Below are positions 1 to 12,299 of a stretch of DNA of 64,000 nt, in pieces. The DNA is taken from the NCBI RefSeq assembly GCF_041146395.1, contig NC_090984.1:81107114-81171113 (forward strand), read 5' to 3'. The notes below the pieces were generated by a model, which worked only from the letters and a program-made list of their open reading frames with translations, did not search any database and was not told the DNA's origin. Both the position numbers and the translations under genes were made by a program. The DNA is from Eulemur rufifrons. Taxonomy: Eukaryota > Chordata > Mammalia > Primates > Lemuridae. Each line of letters begins with the position of its first letter. Position 1 is the first letter of the stretch.

Positions 1-1375
1 ATACTTTGGATTTACAAATTAATATAGGTCTATTAATTTCATTAGCCCAATTATTAAGAAGAGCTTTTAAAGGATGACTCTTCCTTTTCTTTTCTTTTTG
101 AGCTGTACCATAATATGGGTGTCTATAATTTTACTGAATGAAAATATTTATATGTAACATTTGATACCTAAAAGAATATTTATAATATAGATGCCAAGCA
201 TAATAAATGCCCATGAAATTTGCTAGCTAATTTAAGAACTAGAACATCATCAATACTATTGAAGCTACCCATTTATTCCTTCTGAATCTGACCTTCTAGC
301 TTCTCTCCTCAAGAGGAAACTACTTTGTTGAAATGTTTAAGGTGTATTTTCTTTCTTTTTTGTGCATCTTTTGCCACTGCTTCACCCAACTGTTTTACAT
401 TTGAGTTTAAAGCATTTCAGTTTTTAAAAACTGATCAAGGTCAAAGAAATGAATGAGTAGCATTTGGAGAGTATTGTTTTTTCACTCCCAACACCCTGGG
501 AAATTCAGAGCAGGGTAGCCACATTCAAACACTGTACATTATGGGATGGGAGCTCAGGAGTGATTGCCCTCGTTTGTATAGGACCCTCAAGAATGGCAGG
601 ACACTGAGCCATCAGGGATGGGGTGCGGTGAGCCAGAGGCCCACCAAGAAGACCAACTTCCTTTCATCTCTTCAGGAACAGTTGTCTCCAGACCTGTTCT
701 TCTAGAGTAGCCACCCTGTTTCCAGGGAATCTGGAGAGGCCTCCAACTTAAATCTTATGGATGTTGAACATTTTAGAGCTTTCTCTGGCTGAGAATTCAG
801 TGCTTCATTAAAAGATTAAAACTACAACTTTGCATTTATTTAAAAAGCAAATTTTGTGATTTGCTTTTCTTACTTGGTACTGAAAACCTTTATTTAGGAT
901 ACAAAGTTCATCATTAAAATAAGAATTCTGATTAAAATTATGATCAAAATTTATGAAATTCTAAAGACCTATTGGAGAGAATTAGAGAAATCTTCTGTGA
1001 CTCTTCTACCACATTAACTTTTAGATGAGATGCATTCTTCAAAAAAACTTCCAGATCTTGATCTTCAAATTAAGAATTCACAGAGAATCCTGGGACCACT
1101 TGGAAAAGGGATATAGAATAAAGAGGAAATTTTCAAATAAGAGTTATTTGAAAGAAAAAGTTATGCTTCAAACACCAAAAAATTTGAAAGCCACTAGTGT
1201 TATAATTTTTTTTTAAGCCAAGACTTTTAAAGGCATACTGTTATCATTTTTAACTTATAGTTCTCAGAGAAGAACATGTTTCTGATTTTTAAATTTGGAA
1301 TTATGTAGGCTATTGATTGGGTAAAACTTTGATCACTGAAAATTGGTAACTACATACCCAATGTTTGTGGATAGC

Positions 1376-1445
1376 AGGTATATGTATGTATGTGTATGTT
1401 TGTGCGCATGATGTGCATGTGTGTGTGCATTTATGTGTGTGTTAA
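1376..1445. repeat. Degenerate (TG)n/(TATG)n tract
   Basis: Alternating tatgtatg and tgtgtgtg runs upstream of the KLHDC1 exon. Confidence 0.7.
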
Positions 1446-1569
1446 CAGCTAGAGAGATTTATTTGTTGCTTTATACAATTTCTTTTACATTTATAAAATA
1501 AAACATTAGATTGTTAATGCAATATTATTTGTATTAAAAATCCTGATAAGACCTTTTTGTGTTGATTAG

Positions 1570-1622
1570 GGTCACTGTAATGATTTATTGATCTTTCAAA
1601 CACAGCCTTATTCACTACTCAG
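1570..1622 (+). CDS. KLHDC1: KLHDC1 penultimate coding exon
   Basis: This 53 bp exon is preceded by tgttgattag and followed by gtaagc. It starts in phase 0 and leaves AG for the next exon. It reads GHCNDLLIFQTQPYSLL and aligns with KLHDC2 exon 12 (26880-26932), which is also exactly 53 bp. Confidence 0.95.
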
Positions 1623-4600
1623 GTAAGCAAATTTAGTATATTTACATATATATGCTATGAATGAATAATCATTTCTTTCTCCTTTTTGGGAATAATTATA
1701 ATATTTGCAGGTAGTTTATGACATGAATTTGAGAAAATGTTTATATCTTCCTAAGTGTATAATCCAATTTATAATGGTGAACCATTCACCAATGTGATTT
1801 TTAAAATTAAAATATGCAGTACCTTCACATTTTTGTTTTGTTCATAAAATTGCACTTAGTTCATATGATAATATTAAACATACTATATTTCCTTAATACT
1901 AAGCCTGATTTTTTTTCATTTTTAACTTTTTGGAAATCAGAATGTGTCTGATAATGTATAACATATATAATATATATGTTAAATACAGTTATCCCTCAGT
2001 ATTTATGGGGTATTGGTTTCAGGATACGCGTTCTCCCCACAGATAACAAAATCTGTGGATGCTTAAGTCCTTGATATGAAATGGCGTGGCATTTGATATA
2101 ACCTGTGCACACCCTCCTGTATACTATAAATTATCCCTAGATTACTTATAATAACTAATACAATTTAAATGCTATGTAAATAATTGTTATACTGTATCAT
2201 TTAGGGAATAATTACAAGGAAAAAAGTCTGTGCATGCTCAGTACAGATGCTACCATCATAGGCCTGACTACATTTTCAATCTGCAGTTGGTGGAATCCAT
2301 AGAGGAAGAGCCCACAGTTACGGAGGATGGACCACATGTACACACTTAACATGCACACACCTAACATGCACATACACATGCTTAACATGCACACACATAC
2401 TTAACATGTACACATACCTAACACACGTGCTTAACATGCACACACCTAATGTGCACATATATGCTTAACATGCACATACCCACCTAACATGCATATACAC
2501 ACCTAACATGCACATACATATACTTAACATACATGTACACACATTTAATATAGAAGAATTTATTTTTTAACCCTAAGCTGTTATTAAATTGGTGGTGTGA
2601 CTTTTCATGTCTTAGCTCATAAACTCTTGCTCTAAAAGGAATCTATACAAAGTTTAGTGGGAAGATTGTGGAAAAAGCCCCCGCTATTTCTGCCTGTGAG
2701 AGTTGGCAGGAAGGATTTGAGAGACATAGAAGTTGCCCAGTGAACAAGTGTGAATTTTATGCAGTGGGAATAACATGGGTAAAGGCAGATGAGAGAGAGA
2801 GAGAGAGAGAGAAAGAAAATATGAGAGAGAGGCCGTGTTGTATTTCAAGGAGTATACCATAACTTCCAGATGTTCTACACCTTGAACCATTTGAAAACCA
2901 CTGGACTAGCTCAAACTGGACCTTCCTGAAGTCTTTCCTATCTGCTCCTTCACTTAGCACAGTAGTTCCCACACTTGTCTGCATGTTAGATTCTCATGGG
3001 AAGCTTCAAAAAATATTAATGCCTGTGTTCTGCTCCCATAGATTACATTTTAGTTAGTCTAGAGTGTGGCCTGAGTATAGGAATTTTTTAAAGATGCCTA
3101 GGTAACTCTTTTTTTTGTTTGTTTTGTTTTGTTTTGTTTTTTCTTTACACAAGGTACTTTGTTAGTAGCCTAGGTAACTCATATGTACAGACAAGTTTGG
3201 AAACTTCTGCTGTAATGACTTATAATGCCTTGTATTGTTACTTCACTTTTCTTGTGAACATAAATTACTCTTCCTAACTAGATGCAAATTCCTCATATGC
3301 AGGAATCAAGAAATATTTGAGTGCCTGTAGGGGAAGGCACTGTGCTATGGAAATGAAAAGGCATGACCTTTCCCTTAAATTACTAGTAATATAGAAGGTG
3401 GACTTTCAAACTTTCAGACCTTTTCTGTAATAGAAAAAGAAAACTTCTTTAAGAGAAGCATACACAAAGTTCGTGAGAATACTGGAGAAGAAGGCCCTCT
3501 GTCCACATGGTCAAGATGGCAAAGGTTAGGGAAGTCTTTGCAGAAAAAGGGTTGGAGCTAAGAATTTGCCATGTACAAGCAATGCAATTGTGTAAGTATA
3601 AAGATACATGTAAGAGCATAATGTGTTCTGTAAACCGAATTCTTGAGTATTCCTGTAACATAAGTGTGAGGTGGAAAGTTGCAAGAAATGAGGCTAGACA
3701 AGAAATCAGAAACCATGTATCGTCCAGGGCCTCTGTTTCTCTTGCAGAAGAGTTTACAGTATCTTGCAGAGATCAGGAACCGTGGCCACACCTGCAGGTG
3801 AAATTATAGCAGCCTGGGAGCAGTGGTGAGGAGCGAGGAGACTACTAGCATTCGCTCCTGGACTGTGAAAATGGAGATGAGGGGAAATGTGTGCTCTTTC
3901 TCAAGAAGGCTACACACAAAGCAAAATTTTCTTAGATTTCAGAAAGTCAGAGGAAGCAGGGATGTTTGTAGAACATACAACAGGTGTTCCAAAACGCACA
4001 AAAGGAAGGTTTGGGAGGAAAGATAAGCAATGATAAGGAATTCCTCAGAGTGAATGGGACTGAAAAAAACAAGAAAAAAAATTTTTTGAAAAATAAAAAG
4101 TAAAGCAATGATGGGGAAAATAAACCAGTATAGAAATGAGAGAAAGTAAAATGACAGACAGTTGGACAGGCTTATGTTTGATGTTGGGACTTAGGGCGCC
4201 AACCAGTCTTAGGCTTCTTTGTATTACCCCTGGTGCTGAGTACCATGCTCTCTGGGAATCAGTACATGCCCTTTTGATGCTGAGTATATTTTGACACGTC
4301 AAAACTTGAGTATAGCAAGACTTTAGTAGTATTTATTGTATGAGGCCTGTTCACCACAACCAGTTGTCCACAGTACAGTCAGCATTTAGCACTTACTCTG
4401 CTGAGACACTGGGAGAAAACAAAGATGAATAGTTCCTTTTCTCACCTGGCGTGGCTCACGCCTGTAATCCTAGCACTCTGGGTGGCCAAGGTGGGAGGAT
4501 GGTTTGAGCCTAGGAGACCAGCTTGAGCAAGAGCCAGACCCCATCTCTACTAAAAATAGAAAAAGTCATACCATAATACTTGGAAATTAAAAAAAATATT

Positions 4601-7366
4601 TTTTTTAATTTTTTAAAAAAGAAAAAATTAGCCAGTCATGGTGGCGCACACCTGTAGTCCCAGCCACTCAGGAGGCCGAGGCAGAAGGATTGCTTGAGCT
4701 CAGGAGTTTGAAGTTGAATTATGATGATGCCACTGCTGTCTAGCAGAAGCAATAGAGAGAGACTGTGTCTCAAAAAAAAAAAAGAAAGAAAAGAAAAGAA
4801 AAGAAAATTCCTCTTCTTAAGGAGCTTATATGATCTAATAGACTTGTGGGATCATGCCCACCATACCTTTGCATACATTTTTTAAAAAAAGAAATAGCTC
4901 TATTGTTTATTTTAATTTAAAAATAAGATGTATTTATTAAGAGAATTCATACAACATGAAAAGTATATGGTAAAAAAATAATCACCTATGAACCATCACC
5001 CACAATGATCATCGTTAAGGGTTTGGTATGTATTCTCCCAGACTTTAAAATGATTTTATTAGATGGTTAGAGTGGATTTAACCTCTCTAAGAGGTCGTTG
5101 GAAACCTCAGTGAGAGCAGTACACATGTCCATATATGTGTGTGTATAAAGGACCAACTTGTGCTTGCTGTTTTATAATATCTTTCATGTAAATATATAAT
5201 CATTCAGTGTAACAGATCTATATTTATGTTAGTAAGGGCTATATAGTGTTCTAGCTCATGGAAGTACAATTTATTTACTAGCCTATTGATAGATATTTAG
5301 GATACCTGCAATTTTGGTCTATTGTAAAAATTAAGCATGAAATATTCTCATATATTCCTTTGGAAAACATGTATGTCTTCTCAGGTGAAATTCCTAGAGG
5401 GGATATTAATGGATCAAAGCATATGATTCTGTGGCACCCTAGACTAGTTGCAGATACCTTAACGTGGTACTCAGGGCCTCCATTTCTCTCTCTATCTCAC
5501 TTCTTGCCATGCCCACGCTTACACTCTGCCCTCCAGCTGTATTTAAACCACTGAACTGCAGTTTCTACAATCTTATTTCTCAGGTCTAGGGCTTTGCAGC
5601 TGTGGTTCCTCTATCTGGAATACCTTTGTTTAATTTGTTGAGGCCCTGAGGTCTCAGCCTCAACATCTGGAAGGTTTCCCCTGACTTGTTAAGGTGTCTC
5701 CATTACTCTTACCTGATTCCCACAGAACCCTGTACCTGTCATGGGAATTTCATTTTATCCCAGTCCCAGCATTTATAACACTTCATTGTTATTTGTGTTC
5801 TTTACTAGATCATAATTTCCTTGAAAGTTCAAATAAAGATGTAAAGGTCATAGGAAATCAAGAGGGCGATAAGGTGGGAGGGAGGAAGGAAGGGATACAA
5901 CAAACACTATTCCGGTGATTGGCACACTAAAAGCCCCGACTTAAGCATTATAAAAAGTATATTCATGTAGCAAAAACATTTATGCCCCTTAATATTTTGA
6001 AAAATTTTTAAAAAGTTCAAATAGGGTTTTTCTCTGTGTTGGATTTCCTACTCTTAAGACAGCACTTAGTGTATAATGCACACTAATAAATTCTTGTTAA
6101 ATCAGTGACTGAATGGTAATGACAGAAGCCATCTCCTCATGTGACTCTTCCTTTCTCTCATCATGGAAAGGGCACAGGAGCTGTTGTGTCACCATAGGAG
6201 CAGAGTTAAATTTGCGTCAGGTGTAAGATTTGTATCATTTTCTTGTACTTCTGCATCTATGTGGAACATTTTAACTCTTCTATTTAGAGTTGTCACAGAG
6301 TGGAGAGAAAAGTCTTCATAAAAGTGTAGAAGAACATATAAATACCTGGAGTGTAAATGCTTGTAAAAACGACATCAGAGTTAATCACAGCAGATTCAAA
6401 TGAGTCTACTTAAAAAACTTTTAAAACATACTTATTTTTTTGAATTAAAGTTTCTCAATTGAAATAGATACTTTTTTGATAGTTCTTCTCTTTAATTTCT
6501 TTTGGTTTGAAATACAAAACTGTCTTCAATGTGGCCTAAGACAAAAAGGGATTGTATTTGGGCGGATACTGCCCTCTAGTGGAATGGAATCAAAGGGGGA
6601 AAAAATGAACACCCAGGCCCCAGAAGAGAAGAAACCCAACTGGTCTCTTGGTGCTTTTTGTGTGGCTCCATTCCTCTCTTCCAGCCTGTTCTCTCTGGGT
6701 CAACTTAAGTCACATGTACAACCCCAGTGCAGTCATTTATGGGGGGAATATGGTGCAGACTGGTCACATAAAAATGGATGTCAGATGGTTCATCTTAAGG
6801 TGATAGAAGCAGAAGATAGTTCTCAGAGTAGGGTAAATCGTTATCGAGCTAACTGGAAAACGTGAAAAAGGAACTGCTATCCATTAATCTGGTTTAAATT
6901 TAAGTCTGAATCTTTTTTACTTAAAGAACTTTATGCATGGTAAGTTTTTTTTTTTTATGTTTTCGTTGAATTTTGGTTAGAAATAGTCTTTATACTATAA
7001 AGATATACAATTACTATCATGCTCTAGAAAAAAAATCCTATCATGTTCCAAACAATACAAAGGAAGTACATTGTCATATAAAAATTTTTAAATGATTTTT
7101 ATTTTTAGGAATTCTTAACTATAAATATCTTTATAATTTGGGGTTCAAAACTAATAATTATGTTATGTTTTATTTACAGGTCATGTCTTGACTGCATTGG
7201 TAAAAATGCTATTATTTTAGAAAGTCAGATATCTTTATTACCTCCTAAACTTCTGCAACAAGTACTCAAAAAAATAACATTTTGGACTGCAGCTAATCAC
7301 CGAGAAGAACAAAGAGTCCAAAAAGAAGAAACAGAAAATAAATATCAGTGGATCAGTAGCAATTAA
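1570..7366 (+). CDS. KLHDC1: KLHDC1, last two coding exons (partial gene)
   Basis: KLHDC1 is a kelch-repeat substrate receptor of a cullin-RING E3 ligase that recognises C-terminal glycine-type degrons (family knowledge). Only the 3' end is here. Exons are 1570-1622 and 7180-7366, joined AG|G to give an Arg codon. Exon 1 of the pair encodes GHCNDLLIFQTQPYSLL, the end of the last kelch blade. The final exon encodes a SOCS/VHL-box-like helix beginning SCLDCIGKNA, then LPPKLLQQVL (cullin-box-like), and ends with the basic/acidic tail NKYQWISSN and TAA at 7364-7366. The exon preceding this pair, which would carry the RLWHTAC motif, was not found in 1-1569, so it lies to the left of the window. 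The next gene on the same strand, KLHDC2, is its paralogue with the same penultimate-exon architecture. Identification rests on near-identity to the remembered human protein. Confidence 0.95.
1985..2335 (+). mobile_element. Tigger/MER2-type DNA transposon remnant
   Basis: Starts acagttatccctcagtattt and ends near the complementary acggaggatggacc; internal AT-rich sequence. Subfamily uncertain. Confidence 0.6.
2333..2560. repeat. Minisatellite, CTTAACATGCACAC-type units
   Basis: About 12 imperfect units of 15-22 bp around cttaacatgcacacac / cctaacatgcacatac. Confidence 0.85.
2790..2836. repeat. (GA)n microsatellite
   Basis: gagagaga run with a gaaagaaaat interruption. Confidence 0.85.
2945..3215 (+). 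mobile_element. hAT/Charlie-like remnant with an insertion
   Basis: agtagttcccacacttgtctgcatg at one end and the complementary acaagtttggaaacttctgc at the other. Split by the 59 bp insertion at 3109-3167. Confidence 0.5.
3109..3167 (-). mobile_element. Tiny retro-inserted fragment with target duplication
   Basis: 59 bp with a T-rich (TTTTG)n head and a 22 bp unique end, flanked by exact 13 bp repeats gcctaggtaactc (3096-3108, 3168-3180). Read on the minus strand it is a short 3' fragment plus an A-rich tail. Confidence 0.7.
3220..4440. other. KLHDC1 intron, nothing recognised
   Basis: No exon, RNA gene or confident repeat. Short frames around 3507-4026 show no family signal. Confidence 0.5.
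4446..4806 (+). mobile_element. Alu SINE
   Basis: Both arms visible, from a ggcgtggctcacgcctgtaa-like start to an A-rich/AAAAG tail. The linker is expanded with AT-rich sequence. Confidence 0.85.
4860..5390 (-). mobile_element. Possible old L1 3' region
   Basis: Resembles antisense L1 3' sequence (atacaacatgaaaagtatatgg, tattgatagatatttaggat). Diverged, class tentative. Confidence 0.4.
5560..5860 (+). mobile_element. L2 remnant
   Basis: L2 3'-end style sequence (gctgtggttcctctatctggaatacc, agaaccctgtacctgtca). By eye only. Confidence 0.5.
5930..7179. other. KLHDC1 intron, nothing recognised
   Basis: AT-rich unique-looking sequence up to the last-exon acceptor. The 129-codon frame at 6476-6865 shows no recognisable protein. 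Confidence 0.5.
7180..7366 (+). CDS. KLHDC1: KLHDC1 last coding exon
   Basis: The acceptor is ttttatttacag. The exon codes for 61 residues after the split Arg and stops at TAA 7364-7366. It encodes the E3-binding box and the charged C-terminal tail. Confidence 0.95.
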
Positions 7367-7955
7367 ATTGTTATATACTCTATATATTTAATGTTTAACA
7401 TTTCAATCAGACTATACATTTACACTCCCAAATTGCAGACTTTATTTAAAGGATAAAATTTGAAACCAAAATGCTCTAAGTGATTATATGCTATGGGATA
7501 TATGGAAAAAAGATGTTAATGCAGATTAATTTATATTTATATTGGTAAACAAATTTCCTTATAAGCTGAAGAACAAATATTCTTTCTGAAAGTAAATACA
7601 GTTATAACAGATTTTAACTCAATGTGTACTCTTTACTGAAAAGGTTATACAAATTTGAGAATAAGAAATTACCCCTAAGGACTCAGAAATCTCCAATCCA
7701 AACACTGCATATCAACTTTCAGAAAGAATAAATTTTCTCAAGTCATTTTAAAATCACCTAAGCTTCTCCGTAAATAACTCAGTTATTAAATAACTTCTTC
7801 TTAAATAACTAATGTATCTGGCCAAAAATTATAAAATAGGCAAACACTTGTATGGTATTAAATATTGAATTCCTCCCCTTTTAGCACTTACTTTGTAAAG
7901 TATTCTTAGGCATCATTGTAACTTTTCCTCACTTTTATTTGAGTAGGGAATAAAT
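7367..7955 (+). other. KLHDC1: Probable KLHDC1 3' UTR
   Basis: AT-rich non-coding sequence follows the stop codon. Two canonical AATAAA hexamers are present at 7727-7732 and 7949-7954, and either could end the transcript. The sequence alone does not decide which is used. Confidence 0.4.
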
Positions 7956-9600
7956 GTCTTCAATTGTCTCTCCATTATCTCTAACTTATTAGTTTGTCCA
8001 GTTTATATATAGAGAGAGAGACCATGTTTTAAAATATATACAGTGGAGGTTTATTTATCATACAGGCTTTAAATATTGAGAAGCACTATATTTATTAACT
8101 TTTGAGACATGTTAAAATACATCTTGCCTTGGAAGAGTGCTTCTAAAGGAATTTTTGTAAGTAATGAAATGGGATGGTAATCTAGTAATTTGACTTTATA
8201 GAAATGCTTCATTTTGGCCCACATCATTCTACAGAGTTGATGCTTAAGACACAAAGATGTTGAAAATCTAGTATCTTGCCTTTTATTTTTAGCATTACTG
8301 TCTACACAGAAATGGAACACTGTATCTGTGTATTCCTCAAAATGGTACTCTTGCCATAATCAAGACATTTGTCTTCATATTATCACAATCATGTCCTTTC
8401 ATTTAATTATTAATTATAATTAATTACTAAAAAGCTTGATATATTAAATTATTCTCCATAATATCACCATGCAAGTAATCTCTGAAATTTAAAATGTTGG
8501 AAAAAGTATATTTCTATATTGAAATATATATATATAATTTGTAATGAAAATTTAGTAGTTCATAGTATTTCATTAAATTTTAGAGATATATTTCATACAT
8601 ATATGTACTGTATTTTGGATGTGTAAAACTTCTATTTATGTATTGAAATATTTTTTATATTTTATTTATTGTATAGTGTATATAGAATTACTGTTTTCAT
8701 TTTTGTCAATGTGAACCAGTCATTAGAGTTCATTGTGTACAAAATATTTCAGTGTAAGTTTTCATTTTTTCTTACTGTTTTTAGGCTGCATAAGAGATTT
8801 TGAAAATGAATCTCACAAGTAATATGCATCTTAAAAGTAATTATTTTATTAGAATGAACTTCAATATGAGCTTTTACATTTAAGGCAAAAATATACCCAA
8901 ACCTAATTATATAGTGATAGATGACATTGAGTGGAATGAACACTTTTTAAAGTGGCTTCTGGATTATGTAAATGCCTTCTCCAGACTCTTAGAAGAGCAT
9001 CTGTTTTTAAATGGTTTATTTGGAACATTAGACGTTAGATTAGCCCCCTCAAAATACTCTCATTTGGGCTTTAAGAGAATGAAAATCTATGTATAGCAAA
9101 CAAAATGGGTACTATTCTTATTTGACTTAATATGCTGTGCTACTTCAATAGGTTCTGTGTCTTGAGGTAGGAATGTCAGGGAATTTCAATCTTTTCCTTC
9201 AATTTCCAAAATTCAGCTTAAAGCAGGGCTTCCCTGCTATTAGGAAATATAGAAATTTTAGAAACTAGCAAATCCAGTTTTGAAATTCCATAGGCTAAGT
9301 GGTATTCATTCCTCCCTTCTAACCAGCTAGTGGTTTATCATTAACTTTTGCGCTGTTGACTTCTGCAGTGTATGGGAGCCTAGACAAAGACAGGCCTATA
9401 ACTTTACCCTTAAACTCTCCCTTACTGACTCTATGTTTAGAAGATGATTCTAGAATGGTTGATGGTTTTGTTCCTGTGGTTCACAAAATGGGTGTGCAGT
9501 CTGGTTCTCAAGGAAAAAGAATTTCAGGATATACTTACAGTTGTCAGGAAGGAATCTTTTAAGATATTATCATTTTTAATATGTTTTTTCCAAATAGCAT
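7956..9600. other. Intergenic, nothing recognised
   Basis: AT-rich DNA with simple tatata runs and an attaattataattaattac inverted stretch near 8404. No gene or clear repeat. Confidence 0.5.
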
Positions 9601-9620
9601 CTTCACAAAAACATCTTTTT

Positions 9621-9965
9621 TTTTTTTTTTTTTTTTTTTGTTGAGACAGAGTCTCACTTTGTTGCCCAGGCTAGAGTGAGTGCCTTGGCATCAGCTTAGC
9701 TCACAGCAATCTCAGACTCCTCGGCTTAAGCGATCCTACTGCCTCAGCCTCCCGAGTAGCTGGGACTACAGGCATGCGCCACTATGCCCGGCTAATTTTT
9801 TCTATATAGATTTTTAGTTGTCCATATAATGTCTTTCTATTTTTTTAGTAGAGACGGGGGTCTCGCTCTTGCTCAGGCTGGTCTCGAACTCCTGACCTCG
9901 AGCGATCCACCCACCTCGGCCTCCCAGAGTGCTAGGATTACAGGCGTGAGCCACCGCGCCCGGCC
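9621..9965 (-). mobile_element. Strepsirrhine-type Alu, young
   Basis: Poly-T head and GC-rich ggcc end. It is flanked by an exact 18 bp target duplication (tcacaaaaacatcttttt at 9603-9620 and 9966-9983). Right arm has the strepsirrhine insertion. Confidence 0.93.
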
Positions 9966-10369
9966 TCACAAAAACATCTTTTTAAAAACATTATTAGGCC
10001 TTGCATCTAGAAGCTTAAAAATATTCTTTTGAATATTTAGAACTTTGTACATACTGTCAGCTCATACACACAGTGATGTTTTTACCAATGCATTGTTTAT
10101 ATAGGTATATGAGAGAAATAATATAAAATAAACTCAATAAGATAGAATAATTTTCAGGGCAGGGCATGATGTTGACAAAATTTAGATTTCAGAACATTTG
10201 GAGAATAAGAAGCAATTTTAAGGAACAGATAACCCCCTTGTCCACCGTTTTTGATGCATATTTTTCCACTGTATTAATGTAATTCTATTGGAATTTACAG
10301 TTTGATGAAGTTACCATACAGTCCAGTATGTGGGAACAGCAAGAACTTTTTTTAAAGTCTCTCATATCC

Positions 10370-12260
10370 ATAGTTTAGAGTTCATTCATGGTGTTACACA
10401 TTCAATAGGTTTTTCACATGTATAATGGCATGTGTCCACCATTGTAGTATCAGTCACGATAGTTTCACTGCCCTGAAAAACCTCTGTGCTCTGCTTGTTC
10501 ATTCCTCCCTGCACTGTAACTCCGAGCAACCACTGATCTTTTTACCATTTCCATAGTCTTGCCGTCTCCAGAATGTCATATAGTTGCAGTCTTACACATC
10601 CTTGCATGTGGATATTCAGTTGTTCCAGCACCTTTTCAGATTAGCTTCTTTGCTTAGTGGTATGCATTTAAGTTTCCTCCGTGTCTCTTCATGGCTTGAC
10701 AGCTCATTTGTTTTTAGCTCTACATAATATTCCATTGTCTGGATATGCCACAGTTTATTTATCCATTCACCTACTGAAGAACATCTTGGTTGCTTCCAAG
10801 TCTTTACAATTATGAATAAAGCTGCTATAAATACCCATATGTAGGTTTTTGTATGGACATAAGTTTTCAGTTCATTTGGATGAATACCAAGGAGCAAAAT
10901 TGTTGGATCACATGGTAAGAGTATATTTAGTTTTGTAAGAAACCACCAGACTGTTTTCTAAAGTGGCTATAAGTTTTTCCATCCCCATTAGCAATGAATG
11001 AGAGTTCCTATTGCTTCACATCCTTGCCAGAATTTGGTGTCACCAGTGTTTTGGATTTTGGCCATTCTACTAGATGTATATTGATATCTCATTGTTGTTT
11101 TAATTGGTGATGCCCTCATGACATACAATGTTGAACATCTTTTCATATGCTCACTTGCTATCTGTATATCTTCTTTGGTGGGCTGTCTATTCAGGTCTTT
11201 TGCTTATTTTTCAATCAGGTTGTTCATTTTCTCATTGTTGAATTTTAGGAATTCTTTGTATATTGTAGATAACAGTCTTTTATAAGATGTGACTTTTGCA
11301 AATATATTCTCCCAGTCTGTGGCTTGTCTTCTTATTCTCTTGACATTGTCTTTCAAGAGCAGAAGTTTTAAATTTTAATGAAGTTCATCTTATCAATTAT
11401 TTATTTAATGGGCTGTGCTTTGGTGTTGTATCTAAAAAATCATCACCAACCCAAGGTTATTTAAGTTTTCTCCTCTGTTATCTTCTAAAAATATTATAGT
11501 TTTGTGTTTTACATTTAGGTCTATGATCCATTTTGAGTTAATTTTTGTGAAGGATGTAAGGTCTTTGTCTAGATTCATGTTCTTGCATGTGGATGTTCAG
11601 TTGTTCCAGCACCATTTGTTAAAAAGACTGTCTTTGCTTAATTAATATTGCCTTTGTTCCTCTGTCAAAGATCAGTTAACCATATGCATGTGGGTCTATT
11701 TCTGGGCTCTCTATTCTGCTCCATTTGTCTGCTCTTTTGCCAATAGCACATTGTCTTGATGACTGTCACTTTATAGCAAGTCTTGAAGTTGGGTAGTAGC
11801 AGTCCTCTGATTTTGTTCTCATATTGAGTTAGCTATTCTGGGTCTTTTGCCTTTCCATGTAAGTTTGTTGATATGTACAAAATAAATTGCTGGACTTTTG
11901 AGTGGGATTGCATTGACTCTGTAGGTTAAGTTGGGAAGAACTCATATCTTGACAATAATGAGTCTTCCTATGAATGAACGTGGAATATCAATTTAGTTGC
12001 TCTTTGAAATCTTTCATTGGAGTTTTGTAGCTTTCCTCATCTAGATCTTGTACCTATTTTGTCAGACTTATACATAAGTATTTCATTTTACATGGTGTTA
12101 ATGTAAATAGTAATGTGTTTTTACTTTCAAATTCCACTTGTTCATTGCTAGTATATAGGAAAGTGATTAACTTTTATATGTTAACTTTGTATCCTCTAAC
12201 CTTGCTGTAATTGCTCATTAGTTCCAGGATGGTTTTTTTCCCCCCTTTGGAGATTTTTTT
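10370..12260 (-). mobile_element. Old L1 (L1M type), ORF2 3' part and 3' end
   Basis: Antisense L1 landmarks: gtgttacacattcaataggt, acataatattccattgtctg, ccatttgtctgctcttttgcc, ttgctgtaattgctcattag. Frames are broken throughout. Confidence 0.85.
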
Positions 12261-12299
12261 GAAATGTAGATAAATTTTTCAGCAAGATATCTTTGTGCA

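Noticed and set aside
2333..2560. Regular repeats suggestive of a CRISPR array
   Set aside because: Units are imperfect, 15-22 bp, with no unique spacers, in a primate genome; a minisatellite.
10616..10897. 93-codon minus frame
   Set aside because: L1 ORF2 3' remnant inside 10370-12260.
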